From NCBI GenBank assembly GCA_038373885.1, contig JAWZYV010013023.1:62001-126000 (forward strand): DNA of 64,000 nucleotides. Reading direction: 5' to 3'. The position numbers and the translations under genes are program-made. The notes beneath the pieces are model-generated. The model was given only the letters and a program-made list of their open reading frames with translations, did not search any database and was not told the DNA's origin. This DNA comes from Cheiracanthium punctorium. Its lineage: Eukaryota; Arthropoda; Arachnida; Araneae; Cheiracanthiidae. How positions within the stretch are numbered: position 1 is the stretch's first letter; every line of letters starts with the position of its first letter. Below, piece after piece: positions 11,187 through 21,633 of the stretch.

Positions 11187-11530
11187 CCGTGCTTGCTCGC
11201 ATAGTAGTCACACCCGCCGGTTTTGAAGCAGAAAAGATTCTCAAAATATTTTCCCCGCATAAAAGTCGCAGTCACGTATTTGAGCTTCATTTACGTCTAT
11301 AAAAATATTAGCTATTATAAAAAGAAAAATGCTTCTTCTGTGCGTGAAACTGACGAAAAGAATATTTAATATACGGCAGATAATCTGGATGTATTTATAT
11401 GTACCAGTAATGTTTTAGCATTAGAGTGTACAATATTATATAGTAGATTTCCCTGCATAATAGTCGCACCTAGAATTTATCACGAAAAATTGCCCAAAAA
11501 AAAGTGCGACAGTTATGCGAGTAAACACGG
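11187..11530. mobile_element. TA-flanked MITE (CCGTGTTTACTCGC family), copy 2, complete
   Basis: 344 bp from CCGTGCTTGCTCGCATAGTA to the complement of CCGTGTTTACTCGCATAACT, flanked by TA (11185 to 11186, 11531 to 11532). The internal stretch ATACGGCAGATAAT...CCAGTAATGTTTTAGCATTA is shared with copy 1 near 10620 to 10690. No coding potential. Confidence 0.85.
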
Positions 11531-11532
11531 TA

Positions 11533-12820
11533 TTTACGAAAAAGGAGCCAATTGTGTATTATTTCGCATTAGAAATTTCACGATTGTAAACTTATAAAGT
11601 AACGAATCAAGAGTATCCAGAGAAAAATTTCAAAATGTCCTTTTACCCACCCAGCTTGCTTAGCTCTAAAAACTCAAAGATTATCTAAAGGCCCCGCCAT
11701 TTCTGTCGAATCAAATCTGTTCAGAAGACAACGCTATTGCTCTTTCTTGTCAACTGAAAGGTGTCGACCACAAGTCTGCAGTTTTCTTGACCTTTCTAAG
11801 AGCACCCCTCTGATAGAAAGTTGCCCCCTCACAAAACTACTGCGTTCTTTGTGAAAAAGCTTCGTATCCGCGGGCGTTTGTCTTATCGCAAAATAATAGC
11901 ACCACACTCTGAGTTTTACCTAATATAAGAAAACAAATATATTTGACAGTAGAAAGATTGAGGTGAAATTTTTGAGGGGCTTCATTAAAAATATTGGGGG
12001 AAGCTGAAGCCTCATGGAGTTAGCTCCTATAATTGTTTATTACTATTTTCGATTTGATTGTTCGTCAACGGAAGTACGCTCTTTTCTAACCACAAATAAT
12101 TAATTTATTTCGTCACCCAAACTTTTTCGGGCTAATAAAATCTCCGTCTTCTCGATCATCGATTGTATGTCGGGCATTTTCTGATGCTAGTTCATGTACA
12201 TCTCAATAGGGAAATAATGTGCCCATAACGAGATAAAAAATTACGCCCCCCAAGCACCTAATGTCTTGTCTGAAAGATGCCCGCAATATAGAAAGAAACC
12301 TGTCTATCATCTAAATTAGTTCCAGTTATACATGTTTTGTTCTTGTTGCTTAATTTTGACCTCTTCAAATTGAAACTCGTTTTGGAGAAAAGCAGCATCA
12401 TGTAATTATTGCTTAAAAGTATACTTCCAGTATTTAATAATATATTGCCGATTAAAAACTGTGCGTACATATGGCAAACTTGCACGTTTACTGTGGAGTC
12501 GTATCTTGCAAGCCAGCGTACATACAGGAATTGTATTGCTTCCGGCGATTCTCAAAATTATAGGGAGCAACAACGGTGTTCGGTGTCCATGTTTTATTGG
12601 ACCTCGTGGCTAATTGTTCGGAGCTTTACAGCGATGCAGTGCAGCTAAGGTGTGAGTCTTCAGCAATAAAATATAACACTGTTGCTGTAATTAAACATTT
12701 CGATTCCATAAAAAAATGTATTTTTGAAGGTGGATATTTATGAGAATAATTGCCTGCAGATAGTAAAGACCGTTACTATCACCTTTAAAAATGATTAAGT
12801 ACTATTATTTATAAATTACA
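11533..12820. other. Gene-free stretch
   Basis: AT-rich sequence without recognisable genes or complete elements. Confidence 0.45.
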
Positions 12821-12964
12821 GCGTTTACTCGTTAATAATCGCTATTTTTTTTCCAATTTTTCATGGTGAAAGTCTAGGTGCGATTATTATGCGGTGAAAA
12901 TTTACTACATAAGCTTTCTTTTCTGCTTCAAAACGGGTGTGCGGCTGTAATTATGCGAGGGCGA
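12821..12964. mobile_element. TA-flanked MITE family, copy 3 (degraded fragment)
   Basis: Contains GTTTACTCGTTAATAATCGC, then CCAATTTTTCATGG and TAGGTGCGATTATTATGCG, the same blocks as the ends of copies 1 and 2 but shortened to about 144 bp, with the interior lost. Confidence 0.6.
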
Positions 12965-14965
12965 CATAACTGGTTTTGATTTCTTATTGCATGGTGAAAA
13001 GTTTGTTTCGCATAAATTTGAATGTCACAGCATAGGCGCATATCTCCACAGAGACAGTGCCCTACTACAGCCAGGGCAAACGGGGCAATTCTCAGGGAAC
13101 ATAAGATTTTACTTGTTTTTTTACACTTTTATAATTTTACAATAAAATGACGAAAAAGAAAAAAATCAATTACATTATATTTGATTTATACAGAATGAAC
13201 GATGCAAATAAATTACAGTTGTAGAAACAAATTTTAATCAATAATATACTACAATTCACTGAAATACTTTTAGTTATTAGAGCATTATCACACAATGTTC
13301 CACTGAAATCACATATATGCTTTTATTGCAGACTACCTGAAGTAGAATTCCGTGAGGAGGAGGGGGGAGATATTTCAATTTTTTGCAGACGATATTAAAC
13401 ATAATTTTCCAGAAGGAGCGAGTCAATATCATTATGTTGGGGGGGATTCAATGTTTATTTTATTTCATCTTATTTTCACCAGGGCACACAGTTGATCAGG
13501 CTGTGTATGGAGGGGGTTAAAGATCCTTTCCTAAATTTTATGAAAGAAAAGTTTTAAAAAAAGAGGCTGTCGAAAAAAAAAAAGACAGGGAAATATGAAA
13601 ATTATTATATGCATTATTTTTTTCCCAGCGCACATATACTGCAGATATACATGGCCTCAATTATAATGTTCTTTTCAAGAAATACCTGATTATTTGCAAT
13701 TTTACTACCGATTGAGAAGTGACGTCATAACCAAGCTTCTTTTATACAACGGTAAGAAATTTTATTATATGTTATAAAACATTTGCCCATTTGCAACCAG
13801 GGCTGGAAGGTGTTCCTTTTAATATGCGTTACAGAAAGTTTGAATACCTTTAAAAATAAACCAATACTGTTAAGCACTCTAAAAAATTAATCATGTTTCT
13901 TCATCCTGCACTACAGACTAATATTAACAGACAAGTTATATGTCTCATGCATTGCATCTTTCAGAACAATTTACTAGCACAGAAATCGCTTCAAAAATGA
14001 GTCGAAGTGTCAGCCGTTTTAGGAAGTAACGACCTCTAGTTTATCTTGTTGTAAATTACAACATTAATTCCTTAATTTCTTAAATAAATTTTGGCTATTG
14101 TTGTTCTCAATGTAATAAAATAAATATGAATAGAAACAATCATTGGGCTATCCTATTTTTATTGTAAAATTAAATATTCACAAAAAAAAAAAAAAAAAAA
14201 AAAAAGATGTAAGCTTTTACGCAAACTGAACCCTGCTTGTCACTATAACTAAGTTCAAGTTTACATTTATTAAAAAATAAATAAATAAACTCATAAAAAG
14301 AAAAAAACATAATTAATTTTATTTTTATTGGAAGAAAAATTATTATAATTAAGAATTTGTCTCCAGTCGCTATTTTATAGATTCGTGACAATCTGAAAAA
14401 TCTTGAAATTGGGTACTGACCTTTCTCGAAAATGATTTCTTTTGGCGCGAATGAAAAAAGGGTGGTGGAAATGTAAGGTTACCATAATTTTGAAGTAGGA
14501 ACGTTCCTAAGCCCTGTTCATTGGTTGAAAGCCTTGCAATCATCAGCTTATTAATAGCATAGTAAAAAGTACGAATGATCAAAATTACACGTTAAAACGC
14601 TGTATATTTTGCGTAATTAATCATAAAAAAGGTTATAAATACTCTTTTTTAAAAGTAAAATGTGACTCAATATGTATTTTAGTGATTTTTAAGTAAGATA
14701 TGTGTTCCACGGATTACAGGAGTAGCAGGAAGCATGTTGCGCCATCTTTCATCCACTTTTGAAAACATTGGTTTGGTCAAAATCCTGTGTGGGATTTCGT
14801 ACAGGTTGACGAATTTCAAAATTGTGAATTCATACAAGTGAAATGTGTTATATTTTTGGGCCCAAAACATTCTGAAATGTACTATAAAGTGACCGAAATT
14901 TTTTTTTCAAAGTTACGTTTGATAGAAATTTTCTTAGCCTTCCTATTTTGAATTTCAGTCTAAAA
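12965..14965. other. Gene-free AT-rich stretch
   Basis: Holds G-rich patches at about 13350 to 13450, a 24-base A-run at about 14180 and possible single hAT ends (CAGGGCAAACGGGGC at about 13073). No coding region is supported. Confidence 0.45.
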
Positions 14966-15665
14966 AAAGCAGTGTCTTTTCTTTTTCCTTTTTATGAAAA
15001 ATAACTAGTTCTTCAAATTTTAGATTTACATGATTCCATAGTATAGTTTCAGAGGAAATACTCTGAAAATTTTCATAGTTCTGGCACTGTACATTTATTT
15101 CCTACCCGGAGTGAAAGTTAACCAAAAAGTGGATTTTTCTGACAAAGTGCCAAGTTTAATAATTTTTTTAAAAAAATTAAAAAGCTTTTCGAATTTGAAA
15201 TTTGTTCCAATTCACAGTATGATTTCTGAGGAAGCACTCCACAAAATTTCGTAGTTCTGGCATTGTTAGTTTATTTCTGATCTTTATTGTAAGTCCATCA
15301 AAAACGTCTTCCTCTGAAAAAGTGTCAAGTTTAACAGTTTTTTAAAAAAAATTAAATAATTTTTCAAACTTTATCTTAATGTCAGACATTATTATAGTTT
15401 CCGAGGAAACATTCTGAAAATTCTCATAATTATATCATCGTAAATTTATTTCTAATCTTGGTCGAAATTCGAGAAAATAGCGTTTTCTCTGAAAAAGTGT
15501 CAAGTTTAATAATTTTTTTAAAAAAATTAAATAACTTTTCAAATTTTATCGCAATGTCAGTTCTTATTCTAGTTTTAGAGGAAACATTCTGAAAATTCTC
15601 AAAGTTATGTGATTACAAGTTTACTCCCTATCTTGGTCGAAAATCAACCGAAATCCTCCGTTTTC
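14966..15665. repeat. 175-bp tandem satellite, four units
   Basis: Units begin at about 14966, 15141, 15316 and 15491, exactly 175 bp apart for the last three. Each carries AAAGTGTCAAGTTTAAYA, then TTTTTTTAAAAAAATTAAA, then GAGGAAACATTCTGAAAAT. Units 3 and 4 are the most alike and unit 1 the most diverged. The array ends about 15 bp before foldback copy 2. Confidence 0.85.
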
Positions 15666-15680
15666 AGGTAGAGCAGCCTT

Positions 15681-16151
15681 AACGTAAATAGGGGCTAGAA
15701 TCCCTTAGAAAGATCCCCAAGAGGAGCACCCACACCCATCGGCATAGATCCCACTTGTAGATAATTGGTCGTAATCCCCCAACCCAACCCAACTAATTGA
15801 TTCCGGATAAGAAAAAGGCATAGGGACCATCTCCACCTGTATATTTTGAGATAAAATATAGTGAGCAAATTAAAACAATGCAAAAAAGTCTAGGAATTTT
15901 TCTTGGAAATAATGGACAGTTGAGGGCCCTAAAATTCCAAGGAATGTTGCATGAAAATACCTGGAACTTTATTGAACAGCTCAGGAAAGATCCACTGAAT
16001 TGCATATTGTTCAGTAAAGTTCTTGGTATTTTCGTGCAACTTTCCTTGGAATTTAGGGCCCCTCAGCTGTCTATTATTTTCAAGGAACACTACTGGAATT
16101 TTTTTTAAATTTTTTTTTAACAATTCTAGTCATTTTTAAGTGAACTGCCTG
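15681..16151 (+). repeat. Foldback dispersed repeat, copy 2
   Basis: Matches copy 1 (5389 to 5868) from CATAAATAGG-like sequence through the hairpin to the shared end GAACTGCCTG. The hairpin is kept, with arms of about 90 bp around AAAGATCCACTGAATTGC. The tRNA-like head present before copy 1 is absent. Confidence 0.8.
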
Positions 16152-16500
16152 TTTTTTAAGGTCGTGAGACCACTATTCGGTTAAGTGACGAGTTGAACGA
16201 AACAGTAAAGTTTTCAAAGGGAAATGTATACTTTCTGTACTGTATTTGTAAGTCTAACTTATCCTTATTTCCAAGGAACGTTTCTGGATATTTTTACAGT
16301 GAAATACGGAATTAAAGCATCAATTACTTATAAACTAAAAGTATTCGTATTAAAGTATTAGTTTAGATTGTGGTCCAATGCTGTGAAGAGGAAAGGGAGT
16401 CACCAAAGAAAAGATTGTTCAAAAGCGCTTTCTACTCTAGAAGCAATCCTGAAACTATGAACAAAGTTTATGTCTCTTGAACAGATATTTACATATAGTT

Positions 16501-16590
16501 TTTTTCTTCCTGAAAACCGAATTTGGAGGCCCCTTAGAAATATGAGGCCCGAGGCACGCGCCTCATGCGCCTATTGGGAAATCCGCCACT
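16501..16590 (-). mobile_element. hAT-type terminus (inverted partner of the 3435 end)
   Basis: The minus strand starts CAGTGGCGGATTTCCC and carries GAGGCGCGTGCCTCGGGCC, a short inverted repeat. It faces the terminus at 3435. Confidence 0.5.
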
Positions 16591-16592
16591 GA

Positions 16593-16775
16593 AGTTCACA
16601 ACAGATTTAATCTATTGTTACAATATTTCGTAAGCTGTAGAATATACATGACATGTATATTTTACACATATTTAAATACTATTAGTTCACAACAGCTTTA
16701 ATCTATTGTTACAATATTTACTAAGCTGTAGAATGTGCATCACATGTATTTTTCTATAAATAGGTTACAATCCTA
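16593..16775. repeat. 91-bp direct repeat, two copies
   Basis: AGTTCACAACAG plus the following ~80 bases occurs at 16593 and again at 16684. The sequence just before the second copy, ATTTAAATACTATTAGTTC, also stands immediately left of the hAT end at 3435. Confidence 0.75.
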
Positions 16776-16881
16776 AATATTTCAACATGGAGGTTACCAG
16801 GTGAAATACACGAGAGATGAGAGATAAAATGACATAGTCCATTAATATCGTTTTAATATGGCAATCATGAAACTAAAAAAT

Positions 16882-17594
16882 TAAGGGGGTTCAGGGGGGT
16901 CTCCCATTGACGAGGCTCGAACAGCCGAGTTATACATATATTCTTTCAATGAGTTGTCTACAACTGATTTACAGTTCCACTATATAGAGCTTCAGAAATT
17001 GTCTTATCCAAAAAAATAAATAAATAAAAATAAAAAGAAAGAAAGTAAGAAAGAACGAAAGAAAAAAAAAGAATTACAAGATTTATCTGTTGCCTTAAAA
17101 AATCAAGAAAGATAAATCATGCCAAGCTCATAGATTATAAAACACTTTCTAATACAAAATATTTTTGCGCCAAATCTGCGATGTATTTTAGTTAAAACTG
17201 GCGAGATTTCGTAGATAAAAAAATGTTGTATTATCACTATAAATGCAATTTTATGAGACACTGTAAAAGGCCTACAATTTTTTTTAGCGTTTAAATGAAG
17301 AATATAAAAATTTTATACTCATTGTCTTGTGCTAGAAATGTATTAGTGTCTCTCAAATGCCACAGACTGCAATATATGGGAATTCTTTTGAGTGCTCCTG
17401 TAGAACTATTAATAATACGGACGTTATTCTCAATGGAGAGCATCATTTTGAGAGCATTAGTAATATATATGCCAACTTTGTTTTCTTTCAAAAATTGAAT
17501 ATCTCTAAAATATGTTTTCAAGAATGACTGTTGATTCAGTCATTCCTGTATCAACAGATACAGGGGGAGACCCCCCTGAACCCCCCCCCTTTTA
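16882..17594. repeat. Inverted G-rich ends flanking ~700 bp
   Basis: AAGGGGGTTCAGGGGGGTCT at 16883 is mirrored by the complement at 17566 to 17594. Ends of this kind are common in arthropod hAT-like MITEs. No clear target duplication is seen, and the interior holds no gene. Confidence 0.45.
17340..17512 (+). repeat. Diverged dispersed repeat, copy A
   Basis: Shares with 18348 to 18512 the order GTCTCTMAA, TTTTGAGTGCTCC, a CATTTT(G) block and AATATCTCTAAAA. Part of it returns near 22370 to 22480 (TTTTGAGTGCTCCTGTAGAA). Confidence 0.55.
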
Positions 17595-17982
17595 GTTCTG
17601 TTTTTTAGACTGTGCTATACATTGGATTTTTTCTCCTGTAAAAGAGCTATGAATGCTACATACACCATTTTCAATATGGTACATGGTACTGTACATAGAA
17701 AAAACATAAATTTCGCACAAATCGATGTATATCCACAGCAGTTAGAACACTGGATGGGTGGACATGACAAATAACCGAACTCATAACTAACCCGTTTTGG
17801 GTTCTAATGCATTAACAAATTTCGTCCTTCGGAGACCCACTCCTACTCCTAGACAGATAGCCCTTAACAAAACACAATACAATAAATCAGTTAATTAAAG
17901 TGCGAGTAACGACTTTTCAAAATTCCCAAAGAAATCGACATAGCTTAATATAATCACATTAGACATTTTTCGAGGTACTACA
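17595..17982. other. Gene-free stretch
   Basis: No coding region. The part at about 17620 to 17730 resembles 22410 to 22510 (ATGGTACTG, ATAAATTTCG). Confidence 0.4.
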
Positions 17983-18135
17983 TATTATCCCGGCGATCCG
18001 CCAAGACGAGCAACTTTTTCGCCAAGATAAATGCCGGACACATGAAATTATTGATGGCTCGGAATACGATTGCCAACAGTTAGCCAGGAAATTTGAGGAA
18101 AAAATAGTTTGGCGTTAATGATCGCCGGGATAATA
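17983..18135. mobile_element. Short MITE with perfect terminal inverted repeats
   Basis: TATTATCCCGGCGATC (17983 to 17998) is perfectly inverted at 18120 to 18135. The outer TA of each arm may be the target duplication, leaving 14-bp inverted repeats. The 153-bp element has no coding capacity. Confidence 0.75.
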
Positions 18136-18347
18136 CGTAAATACCTTTTTCGATATATCGTAAAATAATAAAAATATCGCCACGTTCGGTTCATTTTTCA
18201 AAGCATTTTTTTCGCACCCTATTTGGCAATTTATCGCAAAAGTCGCCGGATTTTGGCTCAAATTTTGAAGGAGGCACATGATCGTCGTCGGATTATTAGC
18301 TAATCATATTGTAGGATAGTATTATATGCTTAAAATAGATGCCTGTC

Positions 18348-18512
18348 TCTAAACTGCCATTGACCGTATTGTATTGAAATTATTTTGAGTGCTCCCGTAT
18401 AGAAAAACTTTTAACTATGCAGACACTATTTTCGACGCAAAGCTTCATTTTGTAATCCTTAATAACATCCAAATTTGTTTCATTTCAAAGAGCAGAATAT
18501 CTCTAAAACTAG
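18348..18512 (+). repeat. Diverged dispersed repeat, copy B
   Basis: Partner of 17340 to 17512. The 123-codon open frame that begins here (18389 to 18760) has no recognisable domain and follows repeat sequence, so it is not called as a gene. Confidence 0.5.
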
Positions 18513-19117
18513 AAGCCTTTTGTGAAGGCAATTACAACGGGCGCGAGAAAAAACATTTTAAGGAAATCTGTCTTTCATTCAATATATTTAATTTTCATCC
18601 ACCTAAAATAAATAAGTTCATATTCAATTTTTATTACAGACCCAAATCGAATTCATGCTCATCTGGCAACGCGGAATCTTTCGCAGTCGAAAGCTTTCAT
18701 TTTGTATACATAAACATTCGAATATCCAGCAGACGATTTATTTGTGGGGGAAAAAAATAATAAACTGTGTAATTGGGAGAAATTATTTTAAACGTATTGA
18801 TCCCCCAATTGTATGACGTCATTTTCGGAGAAATAGGTCATTTTGTCACGCAAATGATTCACTTTTTTTGACTCTCGGAAACGAAATGGTGCTGAAAATA
18901 GCGAAAAATCGCTTAAAAATGAGGGAACGGGTGGATTTTCAGATTTTTAAAACTGACAGATTGTTTTTTATATTTTTTTACAAAGTTGTGAAAAATTTCA
19001 AGCGGATCGTGCAAACGATGTAGAAGTTGTTAGGCTTTTTGTCCTTGACTTTGTAATCTTTTTGCAGTCATAGAGGAAAAAGTTTTATCTTGAATTCAGG
19101 GTTCAGTGCAACTACAA
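18513..19117. other. Gene-free stretch
   Basis: No gene or element recognised. Confidence 0.4.
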
Positions 19118-19592
19118 TAGTAGGGGAGCCCATGGTGTTTTTGGGGATTTACTCGAGCGCGTCAGATGAACATATGGGGGGGGGTACCTTGCATCATGTT
19201 GAGTATCTCCACCATATATAAGTGCTGTATGTAGGGACGTGCGTCTAGGGCAGCTCATCAGATTAGTAAAAAAAAATTGATCGTCAGAAATACTGAAGCT
19301 CGTCAGATTAAGATAATGTAGGTTAATTACTAGCTAAAAAGTGTACATTCAGAAAATCTGACGATTTGAATGTAACATAAGGGAGTAGGAGGGTTACAAA
19401 ATTGCCAAAAAAAAAAAAAAAAAAAAAAAACGTTGTCGTGACATTCTCGAGCGCGGTTGAATTTTTGTTATTTTGAAGGAAATGACGCAAAAATCACTAA
19501 AAAAATATAATCTGCCGATTTCCACGAGCCGAAGTAATAAAAATACGATCCAAAGCAATAAAAATACCAACCAAAGCAATAAAGATCGTCAA

Positions 19593-20939
19593 TGAATATT
19601 AGAGCGTCCAACAATAGCTCGATCAAAGATAACGAGCACGCTCTTCGAGTTAGTGTAGATGACAAGGAGTTCTACATCTTTGGTCCTCAATAAACAAGAA
19701 CAGCAAATTTTTAGAAAGAATTAAGAAATATCAAATTCAAAGAAGCTTTTGTCAAGTTTTTAATTCACTTCGAACAGATTCGTACAGGAGCAGACCGATT
19801 TCTGCTTGGGGTCCCAAATAGGGCATTAGATTGAATCTGTTATTTTGAACGTGTAAACTGTACGCCAGAATTTTGTAAATAAGCTGATCCGGAGATTGCT
19901 ACTATTATTAGTAACGAAACAATTCATCTTAATCATGATATGTGTTATGTATATCCAGTACCGATAATAAAGTTACCTAATCGACCATGAACTCTCATGT
20001 CCTGATCATGAAGAAGCAGATACAAAAATTGTATTTTTGGCAAGTCAAATAAAAGAAGATTCTACAGTTACAATCAGAACTTCAGACACAGATATTGTTG
20101 TCATCATGTTGGTCAATATGGGACATCTCCAAGCATCGGCTAAAATATGGATGGATCTTGGAGTTCACAATGCACGCCGCTATATTGACGTATCTGCTCT
20201 TTATCCTAAGCTCGGTCGAATAATTTCGCTAGCGCTACCAGCTCTTCACGCGCTAACAGGATGCGATCACAATCCGCCACTTTACAGACGAGGCAAAAAA
20301 AAAAAAAAAACCTCTGCAAATTTTTATGGGTTCAAATGTTTTTCGGAAGACATTTGCCGATGTAGGGTCAGAGGATCATAATATAGAAGATTCTTTTGAC
20401 ATTTTACAATATTTTATCTGCCACTTGTATGGTTTGAAAAAATTAGATGATGTCAACCTTGTAAGAATAGAAATCTTTAATAAGACCTACAAAGTGTCAG
20501 ATACGTCGCAGCCTTTCTCACTGAACGTCCGTAAATACGATGCTTGTTGCTTGCCTCCTTGCCAATCTGAGCTACAGCAGCACTCATTGCGAACGAAGTA
20601 TATTGCGTGCTTGTGGAGAAATGCACACAATAAAACTAGGACTGACATGTCACCAACAGATTACGGCTGGACAAATGTTGATGGAAAATTTCAAATGACT
20701 TGGTTTGTTGGCAGTCAGTTACCTGATGCATACGAAGATGTCATAACACCAGTTATTGACGAAACTTCAGATTTAGGTATATTTCTTTTTAATACTTTGA
20801 TAACGTGTTATTCATGAAATCAATAAAATTGTGTTAACGATTTCCTGTTACAGATACGAAAACTGCAGACGATAGTGGAGGTCCAATTGAATTATTAGAT
20901 TTGGAGTATGATAATTCTTCGGATGACGACGAAGATTGA
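19593..20939 (+). pseudogene. Transposon-borne protein with HEEADT motif (PIN/FEN1-like?), decayed
   Basis: Readable in pieces: 19593 to 19985 (about three in-frame stops; DDKEFYIFGPQ, KFKEAFVKFLIHFEQ, DPEIATIISNETIHLNHD, PVPIIKLP), a frameshift, ELSCPDHEEADTKIVFLA from about 19990, SDTDIVVIMLVNMG (about 20095) and ALHALTGCDHNP (about 20240). A second frameshift falls in an A-run near 20300. The frame then stays open to 20776, is joined across an intron (20777 to 20853) in phase 1, and ends in an acidic tail NSSDDDED and stop at 20939. HEEADT, SDTD and ALTGCD are motifs I associate with a protein family repeated in many animal genomes and resembling XPG/PIN nucleases. Acidic residues in these motifs would fit metal binding. 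No DDE transposase is visible. Family name uncertain; transposon origin likely. Confidence 0.65.
20777..20853 (+). other. Spliceosomal intron in the HEEADT pseudogene
   Basis: Donor AG|GTATAT at 20777 and acceptor TTCCTGTTACAG ending 20853. Removing the 77 bp joins TTAG to ATACG and keeps the frame open to the acidic C-terminus. The intron contains in-frame stops, so splicing is needed for the tail. Confidence 0.65.
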
Positions 20940-20982
20940 AAATAATTTTTTCAACAGATGTATTTTATTTTTATATTATTTT

Positions 20983-20990
20983 CTAAATAA
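20983..20990 (+). terminator. Possible polyadenylation signal after the HEEADT gene
   Basis: An AATAAA-type sequence (AAATAAAT) lies about 45 bp after the stop codon. Confidence 0.35.
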
Positions 20991-21633
20991 ATTAAAGTGT
21001 AAATATTTAAATAATTTTACGTGCTTTTATTCGTCACATTTTATAGACATTGAAAAAAAATTCATATTTTTTTTTTTCTAGCCGTCAGATTAATGATACC
21101 CCTCAAAATAATCGTCAGATTTTAGGCTACCATGACTGAAACATCAAGCTAAACCTTCTGTATCAAAATCTGACACGCTCGAGTATTTCAATATGGCGAT
21201 TTTTTTTTTTGCATTTTCAAAAATTCCCTACGAGCTTGTGTCACTTCCGAAACGTCAGTCTTTTGAATGGGAGCATTTTTAGGGTTCACTTAACATCCCC
21301 TCTGAATATCTGACGCGCTCGACAAAATACATTTTTTTCTATTTTCTGCCCTTCCGGATGGCCACCCCCACCACGCAAGTCGGCAGATGAACATACCTTT
21401 GGTATCAAAGACACGCTGGGGCATCTAAACTATCAATATCTGACGCGCTCAAGTATCTCCATGTAACTGTTTTTTTTTTTTTTACATCTTTGAAGGTCTG
21501 TATACGCTTCCTCCACCACTGAAAGGAAACATTATGTAACTTTTTATTCTTCTTATTATCTAAACTATAAAATCTAATAGGTCCTGACGACGCTCGAGTA
21601 ACTACCCAATTAGCATCACGGGCTCCCCTACTA

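Larger units (their letters stand above)
19118..21633 (+). mobile_element. DNA transposon with long imperfect inverted ends and a HEEADT gene
   Basis: The left end TAGTAGGGGAGCCCATGG... is mirrored at the right end by the complement of TAGTAGGGGAGCCCGTGATG. Both lead inward to TTACTCGAGCG(C)GTCAG. Copies or variants of TCTGACGCGCTCGAGTA occur near 19150, 19440, 21170, 21307, 21437 and 21587, as in elements with arrays of subterminal transposase sites. One decayed gene (19593 to 20939) lies inside. The target duplication cannot be read because a mariner starts right at the right end. Superfamily is uncertain; an Academ-like element with a PIN/XPG-type nuclease is my best guess. Confidence 0.65.

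Noticed and set aside
14180..14204. Poly-A runs (also 19406, 39577, 42160, 63364) as retroposon tails
   Set aside because: No upstream retroposon body or target duplication was found; they look like simple homopolymer tracts.
18389..18760. 123-codon open frame on the plus strand
   Set aside because: No domain or known motif, low-complexity composition, and its start lies in a dispersed repeat.
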